NCBI RefSeq assembly: GCF_036178145.1
Contig: NZ_CP108067.1
Location: 9,811,001-9,875,000 of the forward strand
Direction of reading: 5' to 3'
DNA: 64,000 nucleotides
DNA from: Streptomyces sp. NBC_00273
Lineage (GTDB): Bacteria; Actinomycetota; Actinomycetes; Streptomycetales; Streptomycetaceae
Made by a program: the position numbers and the translations under genes. Position 1 is the first letter of the stretch. Every line of letters starts with the position of its first letter. This document shows, one piece after another, positions 17,185 through 26,634 of the stretch. The notes beneath the pieces were generated by a model. The model made no database searches, was not told the DNA's origin, and saw nothing but the letters and a program-made list of their open reading frames with translations.

Positions 17185-17450
17185 ATGACCTGGATACCGC
17201 TGCTTGCCACGCTCGTCGGTGCCGTGATCGCGATGGGATCGGCGCTGTTGGTGGAGCGCAGGAAGACACAACGAGAGACGACAGTTGAGTGGGGCAGAAC
17301 ACGACGGCAGCTCTACGCGAGGTTCCTCTCAGACCATGCTCAGGCAGGCAGCGACCTGCGTAATATTGCCGCCACGCCTGGCCTGGATGTGAGCGAGAGG
17401 TACCGGCAGACACGAGCGGCCTACGCACACTGCTACACGTCTCGTCACGA
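17185..17450 (+). pseudogene. N-terminal part of a single-pass membrane protein, cut by IS5 remnant
   Basis: ATG 17185 opens MTWIPLLATLVGAVIAMGSA, one N-terminal membrane helix, then ERRKTQRETTVEWGRTRRQL and RNIAATPGLDVSERYRQTR, a helical cytoplasmic part typical of small Streptomyces proteins of unknown function. Near 17450 the reading becomes unrelated low-complexity sequence and, on the opposite strand, IS5 transposase text. The C-terminal half is missing. Confidence 0.55.
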
Positions 17451-17454
17451 GACC

Positions 17455-17760
17455 GCCCTGGCCGGGCGGGCGAGGGGCCGGCCAGGCCCGGACCTCTTGA
17501 TGCGCCGTCGAGCTGCGCGGCGTACGGATGTGGGCCATGACTGGCTCGAACCGCGTGCGGTCGTTCACGTTCCCGCCGGCGACCGTGAACGCGAAGGGGC
17601 GTCCCCGGCCGTCGCGGGCGAGGTGGATTCTGGTGCCCAGTCCGCCGCAGGAGCGTCCGAGTGCTTCACCGGTCCTGGACCCCCGTTACCGCCTTCGTGG
17701 CCTCGCAATGAGGCTCCCGGCCTTCGGCCCCGGTATGACTTGAGCCCCCAGTCGAGATGA
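17455..17760 (-). mobile_element. IS5-type transposase remnant, C-terminal part
   Basis: Minus-strand text GEALGRSCGGLGTRIHLARD and GRGRPFAFTVAGGNVNDRTR is the central block of an IS5 DDE transposase. The preceding N-terminal block sits at 19117-19275 on the other side of the IS110 copy, so the older IS5 was split by the IS110. Both parts contain deletions and no open frame survives. Confidence 0.6.
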
Positions 17761-17910
17761 TCGAAAAGATGGTATCGCCGGTGCCGGAGGCATTGGCAGA
17801 CCGCTGATTAGAGGCACGAGCGCCCTCGGGCAGTCTCTTCGTAACGTGGATGCCGGCACGCTGATGCCGCAGGTGGGGCCGGGGAGAGCGCGAGCACGGG
17901 AGCGAAGGGC

Positions 17911-19113
17911 ATGTCGGACGAGACTGGCATCGACGTCTATCTGGGCCTGGACGTCGGCAAAGGCGATCACCACACCACCGCCGTGAACCGGGCAGGGAAG
18001 AAGGTGTTCGACAAGCCGCTGCCCAACAGCGAACCGAAGCTGCGGGAACTGTTCGACAGGCTCCAGGCCAAGCACGGAATGGTGCTGGTGGTGGTCGACC
18101 AGCCGGCTTCCATCGGGGCCCTGCCGCTGGCGGTCGCCCGTGATTCGGGCTGCCAGGTCGCCTACCTGCCCGGACTCACGATGCGCCGGATCGCCGATCT
18201 CTACCCCGGCGAGGCGAAAACCGACGCCCGCGACGCGTTCATCATCGCCGACGCCGCCAGAGCAATGTCCCACACCCTGAGGACGATCGATCCCGCGGAC
18301 GAGACGATTGCCGAGCCCGCGATGATCGCCGGGTTCGACGATGATCTCGCGGGCGAGTCCACCCGGATCGCCAACCGGCTCCGCGGCCTGCTCACTCAGA
18401 TCCACCCGTCCCTGGAACGCGTCCTGGGCCCGCGGATCCAGCACCCGGCCGTACTCAGACTTCTGGACCAGTTCGGATCCCCTGCCCAGATCCGCTAGGC
18501 CGGACGCCGTCGCCTCGTGACCCTGATACGTCCCAAAGCGCCGCGGATGGCGGAGCGACTGCTCGAGGACATCTTCTCCGCGCTCGACGAACAGACCGTC
18601 GTCGTCCCGGGAACGGATGCCGCCGCGCTGATCGTCCCCAGCCTCGCCAGCTCGCTTCAATCCGTGCTTGACCAGCGGAAACTCCTCGCCGCCAGGATCG
18701 AGGAACTCCTGGAGGCCCACCCTCTTTCCCAGGTCCTGATCTCGATGCCCGGCATCGGGATCAGGACCGCCGCCCGCATCCTCATCGACGTCCGCGACGG
18801 CAGCGGCTTCGCCACCGCAGGCCACCTCGCCGCCTACGCCAGCCTCGCACCCGTGACCCGCAGTTCCGGCTCCTCCATCCGCGGCGAACACCCCTCCCGC
18901 CGAGGCAACAAACAGCTCAAGAGAGCCTTCTACCTCGCCGCGTTCGCCTCGCTCTCCCAGCCCGAGTCACGCGCCTACTACGACCGCAAACGCAGCGAGG
19001 GAAAACACCACATCGCCGCCCTCATCGCACTCGCCCGACGCCGCATCGACGTCCACTTCGCCATGCTCCGCGACGGCACCCTCTACCAACCACCCACACC
19101 CACTACGGCTTGA
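17911..19113 (+). pseudogene. IS110-family transposase stopped by an amber codon
   Basis: One frame of 400 sense positions interrupted once by TAG at 18496-18498 (codon 196). Before it are the RuvC-like motifs: IDVYLGLDVGKGDHHTTAV, VVVDQPASIGAL and KTDARDAFIIADAAR. After it come VTLIRPKAPRMAERLLEDIF, ISMPGIGIRTAARILIDV, LAPVTRSSGSSIRGEHPSRR with the catalytic Ser, and YYDRKRSEGKHHIAAL. In relatives the position is Lys (AAG), one base from TAG. The N-terminal 195 residues lack the Ser domain, so the copy should be inactive unless suppressed or complemented. Confidence 0.88.
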
Positions 19114-19116
19114 CGA

Positions 19117-19275
19117 AAGCCATAGAGGCACCTTTTTTCGGGCCCCCGGCCGCGTGCTGCTGGGCCCGGACATCCGTCGCATCGGCGTGCTGTCGGAGGA
19201 GGGTCAGGAGCCGGTCCCAGGTCCCGTCCGCCGACCAGCGGTGGAACCGTTCAGGTAGCCCACCCAGAACAGGTG
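19117..19275 (-). mobile_element. IS5-type transposase remnant, N-terminal part
   Basis: The minus strand shows GLPERFHRWSADGTWDRLLT and then ATDVRAQQHAAGGPKKGA, the linker, first-Asp region and His-Gln-His block of an IS5 transposase with small deletions. It joins the block at 17455-17760 once the IS110 copy between them is removed. Confidence 0.6.
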
Positions 19276-19298
19276 CCCGCCCGGGGTTCGGGGAAGGT

Positions 19299-20027
19299 TC
19301 AGGAGAGCCAGTCGGCGTAGCGGGTGGAGGCGAGGTGGGCGTCCTTGTCGGTGAGGACGTCTCCCTTGACGACGGCGAACATGCCGGCGGTGGGGTCGGT
19401 GACGACGGTGCGGCTGTCGGACGTGTGGGACAGGGCGAGCCGGCCCAACTCGTCCAGGGAGAAGACCTCGGGTCCGGCGATGCTGCGAATGCCCCCCAGT
19501 GGGGCGCCCGCAGCGACTTCTGCCACCGCGGCAGCCACGTCCCTGGAGGCGATCGGCTGGATCGGCGTGGCGGGCAGCCGGACGGTGTCGCCGTCAGTGG
19601 TCCAGGACAGGATCGCGTCGATGAACTCCATGAACTGCGTCGCGCGGACGATCGAGTAGGGGATCGGTCCGGCCGTGAGGATGTCCTCCTGGAGCGCCTT
19701 GGCCCGGTAGTAGTCCAGCTCCGGCACCTGGTCCACGCCGACGATCGAGAGAATGACGAAGTGACGTACGTCAACCTTCTCGCCCGCGGCCAGAAGGTTG
19801 TCCATCGAGGTCCGGAAGAAGGCCAGGGAGGCTTCGTCGAAGGTCGGGGAGTTCGTCAGGTTGACGATGACGTCGGCCCCCGCCACCGCGTCGTCCAGTC
19901 CTTGGCCGCTGATGACGTCGACTCCGGTGGACTGCGAGTGCGGCACCGCCTCGTGCCCAGCGGCGTTCAGATGCGTGACGACCTGCGACCCGATCAGCCC
20001 GGTACCGCCCATGACCGCGAACTTCAT
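19299..20027 (-). CDS. NAD(P)-binding protein of the NmrA/SDR-a type
   Basis: A 242-residue oxidoreductase-like protein. The start ATG 20027 is preceded by GGAAGG and is followed at once by the Rossmann motif MKFAVMGGTGLIGSQVV. VIVNLTNSPTF, VRHFVILSIVGVD and LDYYRAKALQEDILTAGPIP are typical of atypical SDR proteins, in which YxxxK is YYRAK; IVRATQFMEF follows. Family members act as NAD(P)H-dependent reductases or redox sensors. An older in-frame ATG at 20069 is less likely. Neighbours are IS remnants, so no pathway can be read from context. Confidence 0.88.
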   Translation of the reverse strand: MKFAVMGGTGLIGSQVVTHLNAAGHEAVPHSQSTGVDVISGQGLDDAVAGADVIVNLTNSPTFDEASLAFFRTSMDNLLAAGEKVDVRHFVILSIVGVDQVPELDYYRAKALQEDILTAGPIPYSIVRATQFMEFIDAILSWTTDGDTVRLPATPIQPIASRDVAAAVAEVAAGAPLGGIRSIAGPEVFSLDELGRLALSHTSDSRTVVTDPTAGMFAVVKGDVLTDKDAHLASTRYADWLS

Positions 20028-20705
20028 GACATGCCTTCCGTCGGGAGATGTGTCCGAAATATGACACATGATCCCTGTCGGGACGTCTGATGCAAGGTCA
20101 GGGTCGCATGTCCGGCCGACGTCTTACCCAAGCAGCCATCAATGGGGAACTCAAGGATGCCCTTCACCTGAGGTACGGACTACGCGGGGACCCGGGCTAC
20201 CAGGTTCGAGGGATGGCCCGTTGCGTGACCAACGCACCCGCGCGGCATCGACTCTGCGGGGCAGGCGCGGGCCCTGGAGCGGAGATCGATCATGACCGTA
20301 CCGGCCATCGGGGTCGCGGCGTGCGCCTCCTGCCGCAGGCCGGATTCCAGCGAGTAGTCGGCAACCGCTGGATCAGGCGCGCCTGGCGGCCCGGTGGGTA
20401 CGGGCGTGCACGTGGCCCCACCCACCGAATCGGGGGAGACGGGACGCGGACGAGAAGCAGCCATGCGGTATGTGTGCCGCATGTTCTCTGCCGTATCCGC
20501 TATTCCGGTTCTACCGTTAGGGGTTCTCGACCCGCGTGGTGCCCGGGGAGCCCTGCGCGGTGATTCACCGGCGGCAGGTGGGTGCCACCTCCGCCTACAG
20601 CCCCCTGCGTCCAACTGCTGGGGGCGGCGGCCCCGGCGGGCGGCGACCGGGGTCGGCTGTGGCCCGCGGCCGTCCACACGAGGATCGCGGAGGAGCAGGC
20701 TGAGG
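20028..20705. other. Intergenic region without a recognisable gene
   Basis: Both strands are open over long stretches, a GC effect, but no family text, ribosome site or palindrome stands out. It may contain the eroded 5' part of the CoA-transferase gene remnant that follows. Confidence 0.4.
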
Positions 20706-20709
20706 TGGA

Positions 20710-21015
20710 CTGGTACTGGGCGCGCCGGAGCGGACCGTGGTTCGGGGAGCGCGAGTACGCGCTGAATGAGGGCGCCACCACCGAAATCGCGCTGGTCCGG
20801 GCGGCGGTCGACGATTGCCACGGCAACCCGGTCTTCCACGCGTCCTCCCGGAACATCAATCCCCCGGCCGCGAGGCCGGGCGGAACACGGTGGCGGAAGT
20901 GGAGGAGCGGGTGGACCCGGGGGAAATCGACCCGGACCAGGTGCACTTGCCCGGGGTGTTCGTCCAGCGGGTGGTCGAGGTCTCGGCCGGGGATCCTTCG
21001 GCGTTTCCGCAATAG
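20710..21015 (+). pseudogene. 3-oxoacid CoA-transferase subunit A, C-terminal remnant
   Basis: One frame gives [20 protein letters not shown] and [19 protein letters not shown]. Near 20880 homology passes to another frame with [36 protein letters not shown] and a stop at 21015. These match the end of ScoA-type subunits (…VYRGTARNFNP…VAEVE…PGEIDPD…HTPGVFVQR). The N-terminal two thirds and subunit B are absent. Its position just before a 3-hydroxybutyrate dehydrogenase suggests a former ketone-body or PHB catabolic operon. Confidence 0.62.
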
Positions 21016-21114
21016 TGCGCCACGCAATCATGTGGTGCTCTCATACATTTCCGCACCAGGCTATGTGTTTCTCACATGTGGGAAGTGTCCTCGGCTTCCC
21101 GCATGATTCCGGCC

Positions 21115-21912
21115 ATGACAAGCGGAATCAATCCCAGGGGCGGCACGGCACCGGCCGCCGTCGGAGCGGTCGACCTCACCGGACGGACCGCCCTGGTGAC
21201 TGGAGGCGGCAGCGGAATCGGCCGGGCCTGCGCCGTGGCCCTCGCCTCGGCCGGGGCCCGCGTTCACGTCGTGGACCTCGACGCGGACGCGGCCAAGGCC
21301 GTGGCGGATGCGACCGGCGGCCACCCGCACACGGTCGACGTGGCCGACGCCGCGGCGCTCGCGCGGCTCCCGAAGGACGTCGACGTCCTGGTCAACAACG
21401 CAGGGCTACAGCACGTGGCGCCGCTGACCGAGTTCCCCCCGGAACGGTTCGAACTGATCCAGCGGGTGATGGTCACCGCACCGTTCCTGCTGCTCCGGCA
21501 CACCCTCCCGCACATGTACGCCCGTCGCTGGGGCCGGGTCGTCAACATCTCCAGCGTCCACGGGCTGCGGGCCAGCGCCTACAAATCGGCGTACGTGGCG
21601 GCCAAGCACGCCCTTGAAGGCCTGAGCAAGGTCACCGCCCTCGAAGCCGCGCCCCACGGGGTGACCAGCAACTGCGTCAACCCCGGCTACGTCCGTACCC
21701 CGCTGGTCGAGCACCAGATCACCTCGCAGGCCGCCGCACACGGCATCACCCCCGAAAGGGTCGTCTCCGATGTGTTGCTCACCCGGCCCGCGATCAAGGA
21801 GCTGATCGACCCGGAGGCCGTCGCAGCGGTCGTGCTCTGGCTGTGCGGCCCCCAGACCGCACAACTCACCGGGGCTTCCCTGCCACTCGACGGGGGCTGG
21901 ACCGCCTCCTGA
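21115..21912 (+). CDS. bdhA: 3-hydroxybutyrate dehydrogenase-like short-chain dehydrogenase
   Basis: A 265-residue classical SDR. The NAD-binding motif is TALVTGGGSGIGRACAVAL (residues about 22-40), the structural motif NNAG in VDVLVNNAGLQH, catalytic Ser in VVNISSVHGLRAS and YKSAYVAAKHALEG, the YxxxK pair; the end is TGASLPLDGGWTAS, the signature C-terminus of D-3-hydroxybutyrate dehydrogenases. It would oxidise 3-hydroxybutyrate to acetoacetate. ATG 21115 gives the usual length. A CoA-transferase remnant precedes and an MFS start follows, consistent with a decayed hydroxybutyrate-use operon; this enzyme alone survives. Confidence 0.82.
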   Translation: MTSGINPRGGTAPAAVGAVDLTGRTALVTGGGSGIGRACAVALASAGARVHVVDLDADAAKAVADATGGHPHTVDVADAAALARLPKDVDVLVNNAGLQHVAPLTEFPPERFELIQRVMVTAPFLLLRHTLPHMYARRWGRVVNISSVHGLRASAYKSAYVAAKHALEGLSKVTALEAAPHGVTSNCVNPGYVRTPLVEHQITSQAAAHGITPERVVSDVLLTRPAIKELIDPEAVAAVVLWLCGPQTAQLTGASLPLDGGWTAS

Positions 21913-21972
21913 GATCCCGCGCCTGACACACCTCCCGCACACGCCCATCAACCGAGAAGTGGTCACACTGCC

Positions 21973-22053
21973 ATGGAATCCCAGTCCTCAAGAGGCGGCA
22001 TCCGCCGCATCGTCGCGGCCAGCCTGATCGGCACCACCATCGAGTGGTACGAC
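21973..22053 (+). pseudogene. MFS transporter, only the first 27 codons
   Basis: ATG 21973 opens MESQSSRGGIRRIVAASLIG and TTIEWYD, the conserved start of metabolite:H+ symporters of the MFS (MhsT/ProP-like) class just before transmembrane helix 1. After 22053 the text is unrelated. It follows the dehydrogenase by 60 bp and was probably co-transcribed. Confidence 0.65.
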
Positions 22054-22420
22054 AACTCATCCGATCGGGGCTACGACCTGCCGTATCCCAGGATCTGTGC
22101 GATCGAAGTCAGCACGGAACCAGCACGGGGCAACGGCGCGCCTGCTCGGTACCGACGAAGTGGCTCGCGGCGCACGCCACCGGCCCGACTGGCCCATCGG
22201 GACCGACTACAGAGCGTCGCCTATCCCATCATCCAAGGTCTTCAGGTGCAGGCGTCCTGAGGTTGGCTCTCGCCCCAGGAAGCAGCGTTGTCCCATGCCC
22301 TCGACTGGTGTCTGCAGCGTCATCGAGCACGTCCCCGCAGCCGGGGGAGCAGGTTCGGCAGGCCAGCTTCGGGCACCCCTGAGTGGGACCATCCCTACGG
22401 GCGCGGGGAGCAGTCGGCGG
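22054..22420. other. Junction region without a recognisable gene
   Basis: This links the truncated MFS start to the truncated quinone oxidoreductase. No IS ends, repeats or coding homology were recognised. Confidence 0.4.
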
Positions 22421-22424
22421 CGTC

Positions 22425-23075
22425 ATGCTCCGCGGTGCCGTACCGGCGACTAACGTTGTGGCCGTCCGCTCGACGCTGGGCTGGGCTGATCTCGCGGCGG
22501 TTCCCGAGGTGTACGCGGCGGCGTGGAGCGGCCTGTTCGGCAATCTGGACCTGCGGCCGGGCGAGACCGTCCTGGTGCGAGGAGCGACCTCCTCGCTCGG
22601 CCAGGCCGTGGTTAGCCTGACGGTCGACTACGGGGTGACCGTAATCGCCGCGCCCCGGGATCCGCTGAGGGCGCCCCTGCTGAAGGAGCTCGGCGCCGCC
22701 GACGTGCTCATCGACGACTGCGCGCTCGTCACGCAGGTCGCGGAGCGGGAGATCGGCCTCGATGCGGTGTTCGGCGTCGTCGGCAGCAGCGTCCTGCGTG
22801 ACTCGTCGGCCCTGGTCCGGCCGCGCGGCCGGACCTGCCGGCTCGGCTTCCTGGGCGGATTAGAGTCCGTACGCGACCTCGACCCGATCGCCGACCCCCC
22901 AGCGGAGCCCGGCTCAGCTTCTTCGGCAGCGCCTTCGTCCTGGGCACCCCCGCGTTTCCGCTCACCGGCGTACCGCTGGAGGAGATGTACGCCAAGGTCG
23001 AGGCCGGTGTCCTGCAGGCCCGTCCCGCCCGGGCCCGGCCGTGGGCGGGAACACCGGGACCATGGGCACGCACGC
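22425..23075 (+). pseudogene. Zinc-independent quinone oxidoreductase (MDR family) remnant
   Basis: The frame from about 22425 shows NVVAVRSTLGWADLAAVPEV, LRPGETVLVRGATSSLGQAV (nucleotide-binding GxxSSLG), LKELGAADVLID and LDAVFGVVGSSVLRDSSALV. Near 22900 it shifts to ARLSFFGSAFVLGTPAFPLT and VPLEEMYAKVEAGVLQARPA, after which homology fades. The N-terminal GroES-like domain (about 90 residues) and the C-terminal end are missing. It would have been an NADPH-dependent quinone or enoyl reductase. Confidence 0.68.
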
Positions 23076-23144
23076 GGAGCCGGCAGAAGGAGGGGCGTCG
23101 CTGCGGAAGGCATACTGGTCGGGTCCGCGGCGTGTGCCTCGATG

Positions 23145-24425
23145 TCACATGCGCACGTACTCCTCGGTGTCCTCGACGAAGTCTTTCAGTGCCTGGTCGG
23201 TGAGTGTGGGTCGGGTCTGTGCTATGGCCTGCAGGTAGTCCTGCGTGCCGATCGGGATGCCTTTCCGCTGGGCGACTTCGCGTTCGAAGGCGGTGGCGGC
23301 GCCCTTGCGAGCGGCGAACTCTATATCGGCCGGCGTGAACATTGCGCTTGCCTCTACCAAAGGGTGCAGGTCGACATGGACGGCGGCGGGTCCGAGGTAG
23401 CGCCGCCAGACGGCCGAACGGGCCTCCGGGTCCGGCGGGCCGACGGGGATGACGTAGTCGAAGCGGCCGGGCCGAAGGAACGCCGGGTCGAGGGAGCGGA
23501 CGGAGTTCGTGGCGCAGATCAGGAGGCGGTCGTCGTGGTCGCGGAAGCTCGGGATCAGCTTGAGCAGTTCGTTGGTGACTCCGTGACTGGGGTCGACAGC
23601 CGTACCGGACCGGACAGAGGCGATCTCCTCGACCTCGTCGATGAAGAGCAACACCGTCTCCAGTTCGGCCAGTTCCGTGAACACCTCCCGCAGCGAGGTC
23701 GCCAGCCCTCCCTCGTGGGACGATGCAAGCCGGGAGGGGAAGAGTTCTACGAAGGGCCACCGCAGCCGCGAGGCGACCGCTCGGGCGAAGCTGGTCTTGC
23801 CCGTGCCCGGCGGTCCGAAGAGGATGACCGCCTTCGGCGGCCTCACTCCGTACTGCTCGGCCAGCACGGACTGTGCCAGCGGTAGCACGATCCGCCGCTC
23901 GATGGCCTCTTTCTCCCGCTCCATTCCGGCGAGGCTGTCCCACAGACCCTCCGGAAGCATCCTTCCCCCGAGTTCGGCGAGGAGGCCGGCGTCGCTTGCA
24001 CCGAGGTGTTCGACCTTCTCGTAGAAGACGAGCCCGGCCCGGGAGCGGTATCCGGAATTCTCCAACGCTGCGGTTCCCGTCGCCCCCGGCGCGAGAAGCG
24101 CGCCGATCCGGCGGGCTCCCAGCGACCGCAGGCGCCGTTCGAGCTCGGCGATCAAGGAACTCCCGATTCCGCGGTTGCGCCACGTCCCGGCCAGAGCCAC
24201 CACCATGATCCAACCCCGCTCGCCACAGGCCTGCGCCACGGCGACACCGACCAGCTCGTCGCCGACCACCGCCACCACGGCGGGTCCTCCGGCCCTGGCT
24301 GCGGTCACGACCTCCGAAACGGGGAAGACGGCAGGTGCCTCGTCCGCCTGCTGGTTCTGGTCCCAGATCTGGATGGCGCGGTCCAGGTCGTCGTCGCGGA
24401 AGTCCCGCAGTCGCCACGTCGGCAT
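23145..24425 (-). CDS. GNAT acetyltransferase - AAA+ ATPase fusion protein
   Basis: A 426-residue two-domain protein. Start ATG 24425 has AAGGTGG upstream and opens MPTWRLRDFRDDDLDRA, the first strand of a GNAT fold. The acetyl-CoA loop is in VALAGTWRNRGIGSSLIAEL (residues about 75-95). From about residue 165 an AAA+ module follows: Walker A FGPPGTGKTSFARAV, Walker B VLLFIDEVEEIASV, sensor/arginine-finger region CATNSVRSLDPAFLRPGRFD as in spastin/FtsH-class AAA proteins, and an alpha-helical lid. It may acetylate a substrate remodelled by the ATPase; the partner is unknown. No operon partner is visible. Confidence 0.82.
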   Translation of the reverse strand: MPTWRLRDFRDDDLDRAIQIWDQNQQADEAPAVFPVSEVVTAARAGGPAVVAVVGDELVGVAVAQACGERGWIMVVALAGTWRNRGIGSSLIAELERRLRSLGARRIGALLAPGATGTAALENSGYRSRAGLVFYEKVEHLGASDAGLLAELGGRMLPEGLWDSLAGMEREKEAIERRIVLPLAQSVLAEQYGVRPPKAVILFGPPGTGKTSFARAVASRLRWPFVELFPSRLASSHEGGLATSLREVFTELAELETVLLFIDEVEEIASVRSGTAVDPSHGVTNELLKLIPSFRDHDDRLLICATNSVRSLDPAFLRPGRFDYVIPVGPPDPEARSAVWRRYLGPAAVHVDLHPLVEASAMFTPADIEFAARKGAATAFEREVAQRKGIPIGTQDYLQAIAQTRPTLTDQALKDFVEDTEEYVRM

Positions 24426-24689
24426 CGCAACCACCTTCGTGAAGGAGCCGGGGCCGCCGACGCTCCGCAGAGCAGAGAGCACGGTGCTCCCGGCAACGGA
24501 TCCATGCTTCATTCTCCGTGTGCGTGCCACTTGTGTGCGCGTCGACCGATTCGGCATGGGGGAGCCGCCGACAACCGCAGGCTGTCAAGTGCGCCCGCCT
24601 GCGTCGCAAGGGCGCACAGGGCGCTGCAACGTACTACATGACTACTGTGCGCGACAGTCGTCACGTCTTGTGTGTGAACAGTTCGGATA

Positions 24690-26010
24690 GGTCACGGACC
24701 CGAGTCGAGGGGCGCCCGATTGAGATCCGTCGGTATCGCTGTACACGAGGAGTACGGAGCCGGGCGGAAGTGTGATTTCGGTGGTGGGGTAGTCGGCCTC
24801 GGGGTCGATGCCCAGAACGAGTTCGGGGGGCAGCCTCAGGAATTCGGTCCGGCCGTCGGGGTGGCGGAGCAGGGGTGGCGGGTGTCCGGCGGTGGCGAGA
24901 CGGGCGCGGTGATGGGCGAGGTCGAGCTGGGCGATCAGGCTGCTGGTGAACAGTCCGGCGTCGAGGTCGGTCAGGAGGCGGTTGGTGCGGGCGAGCAAGT
25001 CTCCGGGGGAGGCGCTTGCGGTGGCGTGCGCCTGGACAGCGGTGCGGACCTGTCCCATCAGGAAGACGGCGGTGTTGTGGCCTTGGACGTCGCCGATCGC
25101 CGCTGTGGTGGCGGTGGGAGTGTGGATGAGGTCGTAGAGGTAGCCGCCAATAGCCATGCCGTGGCCGGCCGACTGGTAGCGGGCGGCGACGTCAAGGCCG
25201 GGGACGTGGGGCAGGGCGGGGGCAGCAGGCCGGTCTGGACGGTGTGGGCGAGGGTGTGCTGGGCGTCGTAGAGGCGGGCGCGGTCCAGGGCTTGGGCGAT
25301 CAGTCCGGCGAGGGAGGCGAGGAGAGCAGGTTCGGTCGGTGGGAAGGGGCGGGGTTGGTCGTAGGAGAGGACGGGGGAGCCGATGCTGTGGCCGGAGGCG
25401 GTGAGGGGTAGGAAGGCCCAGGCGTTCCCGGAGGCGGAGCGGGGTGCGTCGGGGTAGGTGCGCCGGAAGTCGGCGAAGTCGGGGAAGGAGACGGCGTCGC
25501 CCGTGGCCCTCGCGTGCGCGGTCGGGGTACGGGAGGTCAGGGGCGTACCGTCGAAGCGGTTGATGAACTCCGTGCTGTAGCCGCGGTGGCCGATGACGTG
25601 CAGGCGGCCTTCGTAGGCACTCATGAGGACCAGGCCCTGGGGCCCGAAGGCGGGCACGACCACCTGGTCGGCAACGACGTCGGTCACGTCTTGAACGCTG
25701 TCGGCTTCGGCGAGGTGGGTCAGGTGGTACGGCGCCAGGGCACCGACTGATTCATCGGACTGCGTGGCCTGTGAGGTGGCCGTCCGTAGCGGGGCGGGTG
25801 TGATGTGGACGCTGATGCCAGTGCCGTCGGGGTAGAGCTGGAAGAGGAGTTGCTTGTCCGGGGAGCGCGTGGCGGTGAACGAGGTGGGCCGGCGGGTGAC
25901 CGCCGCAGCTCTGTAGCTTTCCTCGCTGACCGGTGCGTGCAGCCACGGCAGTGCTTCCCAAGGCCGACGGCCCGCGAGTGAGGCGGCATCGGCGCTCTTG
26001 CATCGCCAAA
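24690..26010 (-). pseudogene. PAS-GAF-SpoIIE (PP2C) phosphatase, truncated at both ends and frameshifted
   Basis: From about 26010 the minus strand reads LAGRRPWEALPWLHAPVSEE and LLFQLYPDGTGISVHITPAP (end of a PAS domain), then a GAF domain (VVPAFGPQGLVLMSAYEGRL, LIAQALDRARLYDAQHTLAH). At about 25200 the frame changes and the phosphatase domain continues AIGGYLYDLIHTPTATTAAI, GDVQGHNTAVFLMGQVR and LATAGHPPPLLRHPDG, ending VYSDTDGSQSG instead of the usual YTDGLVE. Both ends abut foreign sequence. It is a dead relative of the intact phosphatase at 44490. Confidence 0.75.
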
Positions 26011-26019
26011 TGGCTCGGG

Positions 26020-26333
26020 GCATCACCTTCCAACCCGTCCCCATGGGTGGGACCCAGCTTGCGCTGATCTTCACCCAGCTCGTCGTGGCCGGCCCGGTCT
26101 TCTCCGGCTGGTTCGGGCTGGTCCGGATGCGTAGGTCCCGCCCTGCGGTGGATGTGGTGCGTGGCAGGTGTGACGAGAAGGGTTCGACAGTCGCTCACTT
26201 CTGGGCGCTGATCGCTGCCGTCTCCGGAACGGTGGGCCTCGCCAACATCGCTGGTGTCGCCGTCGCCGTGTCCATCGGGGGTTCCGGCGCGACGCTCCGG
26301 ATGATCCTCCGTGGCCTCCTTGGCCGCCCGTGA
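26020..26333 (+). pseudogene. Na+/alanine (AGCS) symporter fragment
   Basis: The frame shows LVVAGPVFSGWFGLVRM, AVDVVRGRCDEKGSTVAHFW and SGTVGLANIAGVAVAVSIGG, the first two helices and the NIAGVA sodium-site region of AGCS symporters. Upstream residues and everything after LLG are missing; the stop at 26333 is accidental. It abuts the broken phosphatase on the other strand at about 26010, marking a rearrangement joint. Confidence 0.65.
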
Positions 26334-26521
26334 AGATCAGGCCAGGGACGCGGCGGCCCGGCGGGCGGGCGCTCTGCACGCCCGATTGGGTTCTTCTGGA
26401 GCGCCAAGTCGAGCTCCCGGAAGAAGAAATATCCTCCCGTCACCGGCTCCTGGCCCTCGTCCCTCGACGAGATTCATCGCAGGCAGTGCACCCGCAGCGG
26501 GTAGCGGATCGCAGGATCTGT

Positions 26522-26543
26522 AAATTGCAGAAATCTGCAATTT
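26522..26543. promoter_or_regulatory. ArsR-type operator 1 (TTGCA-N6-TGCAA)
   Basis: A perfect dyad with 10-base arms around AA, whose core is TTGCA-GAAATC-TGCAA at 26525-26540. It lies about 95 bp before arsR1 (26635) and is AT-rich against the local background. The same core recurs at 30304 and 31952. Confidence 0.72.
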
Positions 26544-26634
26544 AATAGATGCTGTGATTGCTGTGTCAGTAGGTAGCCGCGGGCACGGCGCCAGGCGTAT
26601 GCCCCGTTCGGGGTGGTGAGAAGGGTGCGAGACC

